Shown here one piece after another: positions 63,854-64,000 of a DNA stretch of 64,000 nucleotides. Both the position numbers and the translations under genes were made by a program. Location of the stretch: NCBI GenBank assembly GCA_963573385.1, contig CAUYLG010022330.1, positions 1-64,000 on the forward strand, given 5' to 3'. The notes under the pieces are model-generated. The model had not been told where the DNA came from and did not search any database. It was given only the letters and a program-made list of their open reading frames with translations. The stretch is from Cacajao melanocephalus. Lineage: Eukaryota; Chordata; Mammalia; Primates; Pitheciidae. How positions within the stretch are numbered: position 1 is the stretch's first letter; every line of letters starts with the position of its first letter.

Positions 63854-64000
<147 letters not shown>

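Overview
This is primate nuclear DNA. About two thirds of it is Alu-type SINE sequence, and it carries two complete, intact protein-coding genes on the + strand. UTP6 (coding 3765-38563, 19 coding exons, 597 codons) encodes a HAT-repeat subunit of the small-subunit processome. COPRS (coding 43596-51732, 4 exons, 184 codons) encodes the nuclear cofactor of the arginine methyltransferase PRMT5. The same pair lies side by side on human 17q11.2. Both reading frames stay open through every junction I assembled by hand. By recollection of the human proteins, COPRS differs at roughly 8% of residues, so this is probably not human. I saw no Alu carrying the clear AluY diagnostics, which fits a New World monkey better than an ape or Old World monkey. 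That placement is an inference.

Layout. 1-1399 is the 3' part of a processed HNRNPC pseudogene. 1400-3370 is intergenic (one MIR-like patch and three Alus). 3370-3764 is the CpG-rich UTP6 promoter. 3765-about 38900 is UTP6; its introns hold about 60 Alu-type insertions, a full-length 7SL RNA retropseudogene (16737-17033, minus) and old L1 and MIR pieces. 38900-43240 separates the genes and holds L1, Alu and MER5A remnants. 43240-44000 is the COPRS CpG-island promoter and 43596-51990 is COPRS. 52000-64000 has no protein-coding gene that I can support. It holds Alus, L1 pieces, a full-length U2 snRNA retropseudogene (56907-57096, minus) and an unexplained CpG-dense patch (60775-60890).

The most interesting signal is a family of free-standing Alu left monomers. 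At least 13 copies lie in 64 kb, all ending at the same place. The normal Alu GTCTCTACTAAA is replaced by GTCTT(T)n followed directly by an A-rich tail. Several have their own clean target-site duplications, so the ~120-bp monomer was itself the mobile unit. Shared changes split the copies into sub-lineages. The T-run resembles an RNA polymerase III terminator placed at the end of the left arm, which would yield a short transcript. Whether this family is catalogued could not be checked here; FLAM, Platy-1 (platyrrhines) and ASR/CAS/snaR (catarrhines) are the related groups I know of.

Other points of note are splice-site oddities: a GC-AG intron and a duplicated acceptor region in COPRS, and a CFTR-like (TG)8(T)15 tract at the last UTP6 acceptor. 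There are also nested insertions that reuse one target site and an inverted Alu-Alu fusion.
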